Source of the DNA: Collimonas fungivorans
Lineage (GTDB): Bacteria; Pseudomonadota; Gammaproteobacteria; Burkholderiales; Burkholderiaceae_D
DNA: 64,000 nt
Assembly (NCBI RefSeq): GCF_001584145.1
Contig: NZ_CP013232.1
Coordinates: forward strand, 1,922,001 to 1,986,000
Direction of reading: 5' to 3'
Below are positions 7,965 through 16,997 of the stretch, piece by piece. Position numbers and translations under genes: made by a program. The notes beneath the pieces were generated by a model. The model was not told the origin of the DNA and made no database searches. It saw only the letters and a list, made by a program, of their open reading frames with translations. Every line of letters starts with the position of its first letter. Within the stretch, counting starts at the first letter, position 1.

Positions 7965-7971
7965 TGGATCA
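7952..7971. promoter_or_regulatory. Predicted TetR-family operator overlapping the -10 box
   Basis: TGATCC (7952-7957) and GGATCA (7966-7971) form a perfect inverted repeat with an 8-bp spacer that contains the TATAAT box. Binding here would block RNA polymerase at the SDR promoter. The position next to a TetR-family gene suggests that regulator. Confidence 0.75.
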
Positions 7972-7999
7972 CTGGTTCAGATGCTGTGAATCAGGATCT

Positions 8000-8012
8000 G
8001 GATCTGTGATCC
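8000..8012. promoter_or_regulatory. Possible second operator
   Basis: GGATC (8000-8004), three bases, GATCC (8008-8012): an inverted repeat using the same half-site as the operator at 7952-7971 but with opposite orientation and shorter spacing. It lies downstream of the SDR promoter's expected start site. Confidence 0.45.
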
Positions 8013-8083
8013 GAATGATACAGCGCCTTTGCCCCAATGGGAACAGCGGCGCTGCCTTACAGCACAAACAATGGTGAAAGATT

Positions 8084-8836
8084 ATGAAAAAATTAGAAGG
8101 TAAGGTTGCAGTTATCACGGGCGGAAGCAGCGGGATTGGCTTGGCCACAGCCAAGCGCTTCGTGGAAGAAGGTGCGCACGTCGTGATCACTGGACGACGA
8201 GAGAAAGAGCTGAAGGAGGCCGCCGCCGCCATCAAGAGAAACGTTACGACGGTCGTGGGCGACGTGTCGCGCTTGGAAGATCTGGACCGGCTCTATGCCG
8301 TCGTGAAAGAGAAACATGGTCACATCGACGTTCTCTTCGCGAACGCGGGCGCAGGGACAATCGCACCGCTCGCGGTAGCTGCTGAGGCCCATTTTGACCA
8401 GACCTTCGACGTGAACGTGAAGGGAATGTTCTTTACGGTACAGAAGGCCCTTCCCCTCTTCAAAGACGGCGGTTCGATTATCCTGAACTCTTCGGTCTCA
8501 AACGTCCTCGGGCTTCCAGGATTTACTGCTTACGCCGCGAGTAAGGCGGCTGTGCGCAACTTCGCACGCGGCTGGACTTTGGAATTGAAAGACCGCAAGA
8601 TCCGCGTAAATAGTATGAGTCCCGGAGCAATCGACACCCCGGCCTTGGCGACGACGACGGGCCTTACCGCTGAACAGGCCGAGCAAGCAGTCGCACAGTT
8701 CACCACGCAGATCCCAATGGGCCGCAGAGGCATGCCCGAGGAAATCGCGGCAGCAGTCGCGTTCCTCGCCTCCGATGAAAGTTCTTACATCACCGGTGTG
8801 GATCTTGCCGTCGATGGAGGCATGGCGCAGGTCTGA
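8084..8836 (+). CDS. Short-chain dehydrogenase/reductase (classical SDR)
   Basis: The 250-residue length and all classical SDR marks are present: cofactor glycine motif GGSSGIG near residues 14-20, NAG in FANAGAG, the catalytic serine in ILNSSVSN, and YAASK (Tyr/Lys) near 156-160, followed by VNSMSPGAIDTP. An arginine after the first strand (TGRREKEL) suggests NADP(H) preference. The C-terminus SYITGVDLAVDGGMAQV is typical of glucose-dehydrogenase / 3-oxoacyl-reductase-like enzymes. Substrate cannot be told from sequence. It is controlled by a consensus promoter overlapped by a predicted TetR operator, so it is probably induced by a small molecule, perhaps its substrate. In this genomic type such enzymes often handle quinones or xenobiotic carbonyls, which is only inference here. 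Confidence 0.9.
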   Translation: MKKLEGKVAVITGGSSGIGLATAKRFVEEGAHVVITGRREKELKEAAAAIKRNVTTVVGDVSRLEDLDRLYAVVKEKHGHIDVLFANAGAGTIAPLAVAAEAHFDQTFDVNVKGMFFTVQKALPLFKDGGSIILNSSVSNVLGLPGFTAYAASKAAVRNFARGWTLELKDRKIRVNSMSPGAIDTPALATTTGLTAEQAEQAVAQFTTQIPMGRRGMPEEIAAAVAFLASDESSYITGVDLAVDGGMAQV

Positions 8837-8841
8837 CCCCG

Positions 8842-9006
8842 GCGCGCTCCTGTGACGACGCAGCAACGGAAATTGATGCGCTTGCGGAAAATCTCGGTTT
8901 CTCGCCGATCAAACTTGGCGGGCTTTCGGAAGGTGCACTGCTTGTGCAGGCGCGCGGAAATAGCTGGGGTCAATTGATCTTTAAGGACCTGGTCAAGTTC
9001 GACTGA
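8842..9006 (+). pseudogene. C-terminal remnant of an NADP-dependent oxidoreductase (F420-reductase-like)
   Basis: A start-less open stretch in the frame of 8842 encodes about 50 residues ending at TGA 9004-9006: ATEIDALAENLGFSPIKLGG, then LSEGALLVQARGNSWGQLIF, then KDLVKFD. This pattern (A-x-x-L-x-x-x-L-G-F-x-P-x-x-L-G-x-L-x-E-G) is the C-terminal end of NADPH-dependent F420 reductase-like / NAD-binding domain proteins, which commonly accompany TetR/SDR genes. The N-terminal Rossmann domain is absent; the preceding SDR gene ends at 8836. The junction looks like a deletion scar between the SDR gene and this gene's 3' end. Confidence 0.6.
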
Positions 9007-9066
9007 TGGATCGCGATCGCAGATGTCGCTGCAATTACCTATACCCAACCGTAACGGAGATTCCCG

Positions 9067-9699
9067 ATGTACGAACAATCCAAACTATCCGAGTTGATCC
9101 AGTTCGCACGAGTTGTTGCGGGCTCTACCGTCATCGATGTTTACCCAGGCGACGGCGACTGGACTCGTCTATTCTCCGACATCGTGGGACCCGGAGGACG
9201 GGTCTACAGCTTCGTGCCGGCCGAAGTTGCCAACTTCAAGAACGATCCGCTAGGCCGCATGCGGACGCTCACGAAGGAGCCGGGCCGAGAGAACGTCGAA
9301 GCCGTCTCCGCGGACCTCGTGGCGATGCCGAAGGCTACGCAACCAGCGGACGTCCTGTGGTTGCACCTGTTCTACCACGATCTCCACACCGAGCTGATGC
9401 AGGCCAGGGGCGCAACGGCGGCCCACTTCAATCGAGCCGTCTACGAGCGGTTGAAGCCCGGTGGGTCCTACGTCATCGTAGACCACGCCGCCGCCGTCGG
9501 GGCGGGCACGAGCGGCGCTCAGTCGCTGCATCGGATTGAGCCGGCATCCGTTCGCGAGGAGGTGGAGGCGGCCGGTTTCGTACTGGACGCGGAGAGCACC
9601 ATGCTCGCGAACAATGGCGATCTGCACTCGATCAAGGTGTTCGATCCGTCGATCAAGGGCGAGACCGATCGCTTCGCCTATCGGTTCGTGAAGCCCTGA
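9067..9699 (+). CDS. Class I SAM-dependent methyltransferase-like protein
   Basis: The 210-residue product has a Rossmann methyltransferase core: VIDVYPGDGDWTRLFSDIVG (motif I, GDGDW replacing the usual GxGxG, near residues 24-43), an acidic residue in VEAVSADLVAMP, the strand ADVLWLHLFYHDLH, and RAVYERLKPGGSYVIVDHAA (motif post-III). The ending STMLANNGDLHSIKVFDPSI is that of predicted methyltransferases of the COG4798 type, which often carry a signal peptide; none is present here. The substrate is unknown. GGAG at about 9056-9059 supports the ATG at 9067. It follows the reductase remnant by 60 bp and may be part of the same former operon behind the SDR gene. Confidence 0.8.
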   Translation: MYEQSKLSELIQFARVVAGSTVIDVYPGDGDWTRLFSDIVGPGGRVYSFVPAEVANFKNDPLGRMRTLTKEPGRENVEAVSADLVAMPKATQPADVLWLHLFYHDLHTELMQARGATAAHFNRAVYERLKPGGSYVIVDHAAAVGAGTSGAQSLHRIEPASVREEVEAAGFVLDAESTMLANNGDLHSIKVFDPSIKGETDRFAYRFVKP

Positions 9700-9969
9700 C
9701 AGGTCTCGGCACTGACCCTGCCTGGTCCGGTTGCGGATTTCGCTTCCCGAAAGCGGACACCCGTGGCCGTCTCCTTGGGGCCGTAAGCTACCTATCACCA
9801 GTGACTGTTATCGGCTGTGGATTCAACCGGTGGAGGCCGCAGCTCTCAAGATAGAAACATTAAAGCGAAAGCCGTCATCAACACCGATCCACGCCGGCAC
9901 AGCTGGTCGCTCCGGCATCGAACGCAGGGGGATGAACTGCGTCAGCGCATCCCGCCATGACTCGTCACC

Positions 9970-12174
9970 CTAACGGGCTGTAGCCGTCACCTTGGCCCGA
10001 GCCCTATGCAATTTCTTGTAGCTGTCGATAAGTCGCTGGTGCCTGTCGAGACCCTCCAGTTTCATGCTCGTCGGCGTTAACCCGAAGAAGCGCACGCTGC
10101 CGTCCACTGACCCCATTACGGCGTCCATCCGTGCATTGCCAAACATCCGGCGGAAATTGGCCACGTAATCGTCTAGTTCCAGGTCCTCATCCAGCAGCAC
10201 TTCCAGCACCACATTCAAAGCCTGATAAAACAATCCGCGCTCGACCGTGTTGTCGTTGTACTGCAGGAAGGCTCCCACCAGTTCTTGCGCTTCCTCAAAT
10301 TGCTGTAAGGCGAGATGAATCAGCAGCTTCAACTCGAGAACTGTCAGTTGCCCCCAGTCCGTATTCTCGTCAAATTCGATGCCGATCAATGTGGCGATGT
10401 CGGAATAGTCATCGAGCTCATTGTTATCCAGGCGCTCCAGCAGCGCTTCCAGCCTCGCATCGTCCAGGCGATGCAGGTTCAAGATATCGGTGCGGAACAA
10501 CAGCGCCTTGTTGGTGTTATCCCAGACCAAATCTTCTATCGGGTAAATTTCCGAATAACCGGGCACCAGAATACGGCAGGCTACGGCGCCTAAATTGTCA
10601 TACGCCGCCACGTACACTTCTTTGCCCATGTCTTCGAGAATGGCGAACAAGGTCGCAGCTTCCTGGGTATTGGAGTTTTCCCCCCGGCCGGAAAAATCCC
10701 ATTCGACAAAATCGAAATCCGCTTTGGCGCTGAAAAAGCGCCATGACACAATGCCGCTGGAATCGATGAAGTGTTCGACAAAGTTATTTGGCTCAGTCAC
10801 GGCTTCACTTGCAAAGGTGGGCCGGGGCAATTCGTTCAGGCCTTCAAAACTGCGGCCCTGCAGCAATTCCGTCAGGCTGCGCTCCAGCGCCACCTCCAAG
10901 CTTGGGTGCGCGCCGAATGAGGCAAACACACCGCCTGTCCGCGGGTTCATCAAGGTGACGCACATCACCGGGTACACACCTCCCAGCGACGCATCTTTCA
11001 CCAGCACCGGAAAGCCCTGTTCTTCCAAGCCCTGAATGCCGGCCAGAATTCCGGGGTATTTCGCCAGCACTTCCTGCGGCACATCAGGCAATGTGATTTC
11101 ACCTTCCAGAATTTCGCGTTTTACCGCCCGTTCGAAAATTTCCGACAGACATTGCACCTGCGCTTCGGCCAGCGTGTTGCCGGCACTCATGCCATTGCTG
11201 ACGTACAGGTTTTCGACCAGGTTGGACGGAAAATACACCACCTCGCCATCTGACTGTCGCACAAACGGCAGTGAACAAATCCCGCGCTGCACATTACCGG
11301 AGTTTGTGTCAATCAGATGCGAGCCAAATAAATCGCCGTCGGGATTGTAAATTGGCAGACAATACTCATCCAGAATTTCAGCCGGCAGCGCATCTTTACG
11401 GCCAGGCTTAAACCAGCGCTCGTTCGGGTAATGCACAAACGCGGCGTCGGCGATGTCTTCGCCCCAAAACGTGCCGGCGTAGAAATGGTTGTTATTGAGC
11501 CGCTCGATATACTCTCCGAGCGCCGACGCCAATGCGCTTTCCTTGGTCGCTCCCTTGCCGTTGGTGAAACACATCGGCGAGTGCGCATCGCGGATATGCA
11601 GCGACCACACATTGGGAACAAGATTGCGCCACGAAGCGATTTCAATCTTGATGCCCAAGTTCGCCAAAACGCCCGACATATTGGCGATGGTTTGCTCCAA
11701 CGGCAGATCCTTGCCTGCAATATAGGTGCTGACGTCAGAAGCCGGCTTCAAGGTCAGCAGGGCCTGGGCATCGGCATCCAGGTTCTCTACCTCTTCAATG
11801 ACAAATTCGGGGCCGGCTTGCACCACTTTTTTCACGGTACAACGGTCGATGGAGCGCAAAATGCCCTGGCGGTCTTTGGCAGAGATATCCGCCGGCAACT
11901 CGACCTGAATCTTGAAAATCTGCTGGTAGCGGTTTTCCGGGTCAACGATATTATTCTGCGACAGGCGGATATTCTCGGTAGGAATGTTGCGAGTTACGCA
12001 ATACAATTTCACAAAATACGCTGCGCACAAGGCTGACGAGGCCAGAAAATAATCGAAAGGGCCAGGCGCCGAGCCATCGCCCTTATAGCGGATAGGCTGG
12101 TCGGCCACTACCGTGAAGTCATCGAACTTGGCTTCAAGACGTAGCTTATCGAGAAAGTTGACCTTGATTTCCAT
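9970..12174 (-). CDS. OsmC-YcaO fusion protein
   Basis: A 734-residue protein joins two domains. Residues about 1-140 are an OsmC/Ohr-like domain (FTVVADQPIRYKGDGSAPGP, a cysteine in SSALCAAYFVKLYC, and an RSIDRCTVKKVV segment); OsmC proteins handle organic peroxides through paired cysteines. Residues about 165-560 are a YcaO domain (SPMCFTNGKGATKESALASA, LGEYIERLNNNHFYAGTFWG, ALSEIFERAVKREI-like SEIFERAVK, EVALERSLTELLQGR). YcaO proteins use ATP to activate amide backbones; stand-alone ycaO has been tied to RimO-dependent methylthiolation of ribosomal protein S12. A helical C-terminal part (about 590-720) completes it. No peptide precursor, dehydrogenase or rimO lies beside it, so a RiPP pathway is unlikely. 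Fused OsmC-YcaO proteins of about 730 residues are known in proteobacteria, function unresolved. Confidence 0.92.
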   Translation of the reverse strand: MEIKVNFLDKLRLEAKFDDFTVVADQPIRYKGDGSAPGPFDYFLASSALCAAYFVKLYCVTRNIPTENIRLSQNNIVDPENRYQQIFKIQVELPADISAKDRQGILRSIDRCTVKKVVQAGPEFVIEEVENLDADAQALLTLKPASDVSTYIAGKDLPLEQTIANMSGVLANLGIKIEIASWRNLVPNVWSLHIRDAHSPMCFTNGKGATKESALASALGEYIERLNNNHFYAGTFWGEDIADAAFVHYPNERWFKPGRKDALPAEILDEYCLPIYNPDGDLFGSHLIDTNSGNVQRGICSLPFVRQSDGEVVYFPSNLVENLYVSNGMSAGNTLAEAQVQCLSEIFERAVKREILEGEITLPDVPQEVLAKYPGILAGIQGLEEQGFPVLVKDASLGGVYPVMCVTLMNPRTGGVFASFGAHPSLEVALERSLTELLQGRSFEGLNELPRPTFASEAVTEPNNFVEHFIDSSGIVSWRFFSAKADFDFVEWDFSGRGENSNTQEAATLFAILEDMGKEVYVAAYDNLGAVACRILVPGYSEIYPIEDLVWDNTNKALLFRTDILNLHRLDDARLEALLERLDNNELDDYSDIATLIGIEFDENTDWGQLTVLELKLLIHLALQQFEEAQELVGAFLQYNDNTVERGLFYQALNVVLEVLLDEDLELDDYVANFRRMFGNARMDAVMGSVDGSVRFFGLTPTSMKLEGLDRHQRLIDSYKKLHRARAKVTATAR

Positions 12175-12346
12175 GGGGGAACTTTAAAAATGATGTAGCC
12201 GCTATTATCCTTCGCCGCACCGGTACCGTGCAATGTATCGATGGTTTCCTCAAACGCGGCCGCATACGGATAAATGGTCAGAGCCAGACAATTACTGCAA
12301 AGGCTTGCTCAGCTACTTTGCCGCCGCAGTTGAATATGAGCGCTCC

Positions 12347-13357
12347 TTACGGAAAAATCGCCCCTAGACGCACAGCCCATCCGGCCATCGGTGTCCCCGA
12401 CCAGACATTCCGGTTATACAGATAAAGCCGCTGGCTGCGCAGCTTGTTCGGCCATGGCTGTTCATCCAGCGACAAGCCCAGGCTGGGCTGGCACTCCGGA
12501 CGCGGGAAGTGGCCTTCGTGATTCAGGACGTCGCGCATGCGGCCGGCATCGCCGGTCATGCGGAACGCGATCGGTACTACTTCGTCGGCCGGCAGGTCGG
12601 CCAGCCAGGCGTCGCCCACGCACCATGAGGCCAGCGCCGTGATCGACAAGGCGACATTGGCCGGCAGGGCGTCGCGGCTGCGTTTGACGACGTCCGCCAG
12701 GAACGGCTTCTGGCTATGCATGACTTCGAAATCCAACTGCACCACCTGGCTCGGACTGCGGGCCGCAGCGGCTACCACGGCGTTGACGATGGTCTTTTTC
12801 TGTTTTTCGTTCAGCTGCGGCTTACGCGCGCCGCGCGCCATGTCGATATGGACGATGGTGACCAGCGGCGCTTTTTGCTGTACGCCGTTTTGCGCATACC
12901 AGGCCGGCGGCAGCTGCAAAGGTTGCTGGCGGCGGCGCACAGTGGCGCTGCCGTCGCGCAGCAGGATGGTGGTGTCCAGCACCGCAACGCCCATGCGCTG
13001 GTCCTGGATTGACGGCGCCGGCTGATTATCGGCGCTGCCTTTCTGCGTTGCCTGGCGGGCGCTGCCGCTGATCCAGGCGCGCACGTCGTCCGGTCGTTCT
13101 CCTACCCACAGCATCAGCGGCGGCAAGGCCGACAGCGCAGCCTGGCGGCTGGCGAATGGCAGCGCTGCTTCGACTGCAGCCGGTTTGGCCGGCTCGTTTT
13201 TGGCGAGCAGGGCGCTGCTGCCGGCCAGCAGCAACAGGCAGGACAGGCAATGTTTCAGGCGCAGGCGCGGCGCTGGCTTCGGCAGGAAATAAGTTGTGCT
13301 CAAGATGACTTTCAGGATTGAGTGCGGCTGCCGGCTTGTACCTGATAAAAAGGGCAA
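12347..13357 (-). CDS. DUF3142 domain-containing protein, exported
   Basis: The 336-residue frame has an N-terminal signal or anchor (LKHCLSCLLLLAGSSALLA) and a body with DUF3142 features: LPPLMLWVGERPDDVRAWI, then VQLDFEVMHSQKPFLADVVK, LSITALASWCVGDAWLADLP and DEVVPIAFRMTGDAGRM. The family is found in Proteobacteria; its fold suggests a glycosidase-like TIM barrel but no activity is known to me. No ATG start exists near the signal; TTG at 13355-13357 is the first codon, and a later TTG is possible, so the start is uncertain. It lies 54 bp behind bdhA on the same strand and is probably the last gene of the adc-bdhA operon. Confidence 0.8.
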   Translation of the reverse strand: MPFLSGTSRQPHSILKVILSTTYFLPKPAPRLRLKHCLSCLLLLAGSSALLAKNEPAKPAAVEAALPFASRQAALSALPPLMLWVGERPDDVRAWISGSARQATQKGSADNQPAPSIQDQRMGVAVLDTTILLRDGSATVRRRQQPLQLPPAWYAQNGVQQKAPLVTIVHIDMARGARKPQLNEKQKKTIVNAVVAAAARSPSQVVQLDFEVMHSQKPFLADVVKRSRDALPANVALSITALASWCVGDAWLADLPADEVVPIAFRMTGDAGRMRDVLNHEGHFPRPECQPSLGLSLDEQPWPNKLRSQRLYLYNRNVWSGTPMAGWAVRLGAIFP

Positions 13358-13411
13358 GACGCATTGTTTCCCCGTCTTACCCTTTTGGTCCGGCTCGGCA
13401 ACCGCAAGCTG

Positions 13412-14194
13412 TTACTGCATGAACCAGCCGTGGCTGACCACGATCGACTGCCCGGTCAGCGCATTGGATTCGAAGCCGCCCAGGAAGATCGCGGTTTGCG
13501 CGACATCGTGGGTAGTGGTGAATTCGCCGTCCACGGTGTCTTTCAGCATCACGTTCTTGATCACTTGCTCTTCGCTGATGCCGAGTTCCTTGGCTTGCTC
13601 GGGAATCTGCTTTTCCACCAATGGCGTGCGGACGAAGCCGGGGCAGATGACATTGGCGCGGATCTTGTCTTTCGCGCCTTCCTTGGCCACCACTTTCGCC
13701 AGGCCGATCAGGCCGTGCTTGGCGGTGACGTAGGGCGCTTTCAACGGCGAGCCTTCATGCGAGTGCACCGAACCCATGTAGATGATGGCGCCGCCGTTGC
13801 CCTTCTTGATCATTTCGCGCATTGCCGCGCGCGTGGTCAGGTAGGCGCCGTCGAGATGGATCGCCAGCATTTTTTTCCAGTTGTCCAGGGTCGAATCGAC
13901 CACCGGGGCGATGATCTGGATGCCAGCGTTGCTGATCAGGACGTCGATGCTGCCATAGGCGGCTACGGCATCGGCGATGCCTTTGTCGACCTGCGCTTCG
14001 TCGGTGACGTTCATGGCGACCGCCATGGCGATGCCGCCGGACTGGCTGATCTCGTTGGCAGTAGCGGTGGCGGCGTCGAGCGCCAGGTCGGCGATCACGA
14101 CCTTGGCGCCGGCGCGGGCGTATTCGATGGCGATTTCCTTGCCGATGCCGCTGGCGGAACCGGTAATCAGGGCAACTTTATCTTTGAGTGACAT
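13412..14194 (-). CDS. bdhA: D-3-hydroxybutyrate dehydrogenase
   Basis: The 260-residue SDR enzyme interconverts D-3-hydroxybutyrate and acetoacetate with NAD(H). Visible marks are the cofactor motif GSASGIG (residues 12-18), an aspartate ending the second strand (VVIADLAL, fitting NAD), SNAGIQ, the serine in [11 protein letters not shown], and [10 protein letters not shown] with catalytic Tyr and Lys. The C-terminal [20 protein letters not shown] and the [11 protein letters not shown] loop are specific for the PHB-cycle enzyme rather than a generic SDR. AAAGGAA upstream on the minus strand supports the ATG at 14194. It sits 30 bp behind the acetoacetate decarboxylase gene, so the pair handles ketone bodies from polyhydroxybutyrate breakdown. 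Confidence 0.93.
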   Translation of the reverse strand: MSLKDKVALITGSASGIGKEIAIEYARAGAKVVIADLALDAATATANEISQSGGIAMAVAMNVTDEAQVDKGIADAVAAYGSIDVLISNAGIQIIAPVVDSTLDNWKKMLAIHLDGAYLTTRAAMREMIKKGNGGAIIYMGSVHSHEGSPLKAPYVTAKHGLIGLAKVVAKEGAKDKIRANVICPGFVRTPLVEKQIPEQAKELGISEEQVIKNVMLKDTVDGEFTTTHDVAQTAIFLGGFESNALTGQSIVVSHGWFMQ

Positions 14195-14224
14195 GGCTAT
14201 TCCTTTACTTGTTTATTGACTTGC

Positions 14225-14965
14225 TTATTTGGCGAGGTAATCAAAAGCGACGGTGCCCAGAGGCAGGGTCAGGTCTGTCAGGATATGTACTGCGGAGATC
14301 ACCTCCAGCACCGGCAGGTCGGCGATGGGGGCCAGCGCATGCGGATGCAAGTCTAGCGCGCCGGGGCCGCTCCAGGCGCCTTTGACGGTGATGTCGGTCA
14401 GGCTGTACTGTACCAGTTCGCAGATGCGCGGGGTGCCGTCCACATGCGGGATGATTTTCAGCAGGAAGCTGGGCGCCTCCAGCGATTTTTTTACCGCAGC
14501 GCTGTCGAGTGTCTTGTGCTTGTAGCCCATGGTGCCGGTGGCGATGCGGAAATCGCTGTAGTCGAGCGTGCCCATCAGGGTGTCGGTATGGACCTGCAGT
14601 TCCGGACTGCCGAGCTTTTTCGGGAAACCCCACAGTTCACGGCCGCCGGCGATCGGCGGGTGGTCGTTCAGGTACATGTTGTGGACGTAGCCGCCGGCGA
14701 CGCCGTCCAGGGTTACCGGTATGACCTGTCCCGATTCGCAGTAATGGCCGAAGCCGGTCGAGTCAGGCATCTTGATGAATTCGAACTTGACGATAGGTTC
14801 GACGAACTGCAGCGGTGCCGGGATGAGCTTCTTGAGTGCTTCCGGATCGGTGCGGTAGGTGATGATCAGGAATTCGCGGTCGACGAAACGATAGGGGCCG
14901 GGTGGGAAGGCCGGATTGTGGATCGGCATTGCAAAGGCGTTGTCGCGTACTTCGTTTTCAGTCAT
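14225..14965 (-). CDS. adc: Acetoacetate decarboxylase
   Basis: The 246-residue enzyme converts acetoacetate to acetone and CO2 through a lysine Schiff base. The family motif [17 protein letters not shown] (residues about 107-123) holds the paired lysines, the second being the catalytic one whose pKa is lowered by its neighbour. Other family segments are [20 protein letters not shown], then [13 protein letters not shown] and [20 protein letters not shown]. Length matches typical Adc (about 245 residues). GAGGAAG just upstream on the minus strand supports ATG 14965. It is the first gene of the presumed operon adc-bdhA-DUF3142, transcribed away from dctA. Confidence 0.94.
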   Translation of the reverse strand: MTENEVRDNAFAMPIHNPAFPPGPYRFVDREFLIITYRTDPEALKKLIPAPLQFVEPIVKFEFIKMPDSTGFGHYCESGQVIPVTLDGVAGGYVHNMYLNDHPPIAGGRELWGFPKKLGSPELQVHTDTLMGTLDYSDFRIATGTMGYKHKTLDSAAVKKSLEAPSFLLKIIPHVDGTPRICELVQYSLTDITVKGAWSGPGALDLHPHALAPIADLPVLEVISAVHILTDLTLPLGTVAFDYLAK

Positions 14966-15528
14966 GTTTCTTCCTCGCTATGAAAGGACTTGCTGTAATA
15001 CGGCTTGTCTGAGACAGGTAAAACAGGCGAAAGGTTGCGATTACTTTTCCGCGTATTTCACCAGGCAAAAATTCCGGCTCCGGCGCAAACCGCGGGATTG
15101 GTAAAAAGCAATCCAGCCACATACGTCTGCACCTAAGCAAGATACACACCCAATATGACAAGACCATCTCAGGTATTGCCTGATAAATATCCCATGAGGA
15201 ATTTACTTAAAGATCAATACAGAACAGAATGATGGCCAAGGTTGCCAATTCAAGAGATTGCGGCAAACGTATCCAACAATGATTGCACAAAATGCAATTT
15301 CATGCCGGCGGACGTAAATAAGCTTGAGTGATGTTAGCGTTATCAGCTAAAGTTGCGCTCTTTTTTCTATCTTTTCCTGCTTGGGCTATCCAGGGAAGAT
15401 GCAAGGACAAGACCGCTGATGGACGTAGGCGGTATGATCAGCGCTGGCTGCATGTGCGCAATACTGTGGTCAACAGCGTGGCCAGCAGCGATATTCTAAA
15501 AAAAACGTAATCTAATTGGAGAGGACAA
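14966..15528. other. 563-bp divergent intergenic region between adc and dctA
   Basis: This region must hold the promoters of the adc operon (minus strand) and dctA (plus strand). It is AT-richer than the flanking genes. Short frames (for example 15328-15510) have no family support. A TGGC...TTGC pair at about 15234-15246 resembles a sigma-54 promoter but has the wrong spacing. No terminator seen. Confidence 0.5.
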
Positions 15529-16857
15529 ATGGCAAAACCAGCGCTCTACAAATCCCTTTATGTGCAAGTCTTGACCGCCATCGTGATCGGCGTCGTGCTT
15601 GGACATCTGTACCCGGAAACCGGGGCGGCGATGAAGCCGCTCGGCGACGGTTTCATCAAGCTGATCAAGATGATCATCGCGCCGGTGATTTTCTGCACCG
15701 TGGTGATCGGCATTGCCGGCATGGAAGACATGAAAAAAGTCGGCAAGACCGGCGGCCTGGCCCTGCTGTATTTTGAGATCATGAGCACCGTGGCCCTGAT
15801 CCTTGGCCTGGTGGTGGTCAATGTCTGGCATCCTGGCACCGGCATGCACGTCGACCTCAGCTCGCTCGACACCAAGAGCATTGCCGCTTACACCGGCCCG
15901 GGCAAGATGGAATCGACCAGCGATTTCCTGTTCCACATCATCCCGAGCAGCTTTGTCGATGCGTTTGCCAAGAACGAAATCCTGCAGGTGCTGCTGATCG
16001 CGATCCTGTTCGGCTTTGCGCTGCATAAGTTCGGCGGCCGCGGCACCCTGGTGTTCGATTTCGTCGAAAAATTCTCGCATGTGCTGTTCGGCATGGTTGC
16101 CCTGATCATGAAGGTCGCTCCAATCGGCGCCTTCGGTGCAATGGCGTTCACCATCGGCAAATACGGCGTCGGCTCCCTGCTGTCGCTGGGCCAGTTGATG
16201 GGCGCGTTCTACCTGACCTGCCTGCTGTTCATCTTCGGCGTGCTGGGCGTGGTGGCCCGGGTGCACGGCTTCAGCATCTGGAAATTCGTCAAGTACATCA
16301 AGGAAGAACTGCTGATCGTGCTCGGCACCTCGTCGTCGGAATCGGTGCTGCCGCGCCTGATGGGCAAGATGGAAAACCTGGGCGCCAAGAAATCGGTGGT
16401 CGGCCTGGTGATCCCGACCGGTTATTCATTCAACCTGGACGGCACTTCGATTTACCTGACGATGGCGGCGGTATTCATCGCCCAGGCTACCGATACGCCG
16501 ATGAGCCTGTTCCAGCAATTGACGCTGCTGGCAGTCTTGCTGCTGACTTCCAAGGGCGCAGCCGGCGTCACCGGCAGCGGTTTCATCGTGCTGGCGGCGA
16601 CTTTGTCGGCGGTTGGCCACGTGCCGGTTGCCGGCCTGGCGCTGATCCTCGGCATCGACCGTTTCATGTCGGAAGCGCGCGCGCTGACCAACACCATCGG
16701 CAACGGCGTGGCGACGATCATCGTGGCGAAATGGACTGGTGAGCTGGATGAGCAGCAGTTGCATCGCCAGCTGGATAACAAGGGCATCGACGCCGAGCAG
16801 GAACTGGCGATTCACGACGCCGCGGTTGCGCAGGCTGACCAGCGCGATCATTCGTAA
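15529..16857 (+). CDS. dctA: C4-dicarboxylate/H+ (Na+) symporter DctA
   Basis: The 442-residue inner-membrane protein of the DAACS (glutamate transporter-like) family imports succinate, fumarate and malate. It shows the family's re-entrant hairpin motifs: [20 protein letters not shown] (HP1 serine-rich) and [20 protein letters not shown] (TM7 substrate and cation site), then [20 protein letters not shown] (HP2) and [20 protein letters not shown] (TM8 with the Asp/Arg pair). About eight hydrophobic helices are visible. Length equals that of standard DctA (about 430-445). GGAGAGGA lies 4-11 nt before the ATG. No dctBD two-component genes are adjacent, so regulation is not evident here. A hairpin terminator lies 90 bp downstream. 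Confidence 0.95.
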   Translation: MAKPALYKSLYVQVLTAIVIGVVLGHLYPETGAAMKPLGDGFIKLIKMIIAPVIFCTVVIGIAGMEDMKKVGKTGGLALLYFEIMSTVALILGLVVVNVWHPGTGMHVDLSSLDTKSIAAYTGPGKMESTSDFLFHIIPSSFVDAFAKNEILQVLLIAILFGFALHKFGGRGTLVFDFVEKFSHVLFGMVALIMKVAPIGAFGAMAFTIGKYGVGSLLSLGQLMGAFYLTCLLFIFGVLGVVARVHGFSIWKFVKYIKEELLIVLGTSSSESVLPRLMGKMENLGAKKSVVGLVIPTGYSFNLDGTSIYLTMAAVFIAQATDTPMSLFQQLTLLAVLLLTSKGAAGVTGSGFIVLAATLSAVGHVPVAGLALILGIDRFMSEARALTNTIGNGVATIIVAKWTGELDEQQLHRQLDNKGIDAEQELAIHDAAVAQADQRDHS

Positions 16858-16860
16858 ATT

Positions 16861-16943
16861 GCAGGATGGGCAGATTTTCTGCCCACGCTGAATTCGCTGC
16901 TCGAACGAGCGACGTTCCGCGTGGGCACAAGTGCCCACCCTGC
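16861..16943. repeat. GTGGGCAC palindromic repeat, copy A
   Basis: Outer ends GCAGGATGGGCA and TGCCCACCCTGC are inverted; inner parts CAGATTTTCTG and GTGGGCAC...GTGCCCAC form further hairpins. It sits between the convergent dctA and prfC genes and shares its core with four other intergenic copies in the window. Confidence 0.75.
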
Positions 16944-16945
16944 AT

Positions 16946-16978
16946 AAAAAAGGAGATGCATTTGCATCTCCTTTTTTT
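16946..16978. terminator. Bidirectional rho-independent terminator (dctA / prfC)
   Basis: AAAAAA + GGAGATGCA (16952-16960) pairs with TGCATCTCC (16963-16971) + TTTTTTT. The symmetric A/T flanks allow use from both strands, fitting the convergent genes. Confidence 0.92.
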
Positions 16979-16997
16979 ACGCCTGCAGTTCGCCGGA

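Noticed and set aside
9731..9973. 80-residue frame between the methyltransferase and the OsmC-YcaO gene
   Set aside because: No ribosome-binding site or motif; overlaps the OsmC-YcaO stop region and looks random.
15234..15246. Sigma-54-like TGGC...TTGC upstream of dctA
   Set aside because: The GG and GC elements are 8 bp apart rather than 10, so it does not fit a -24/-12 promoter.
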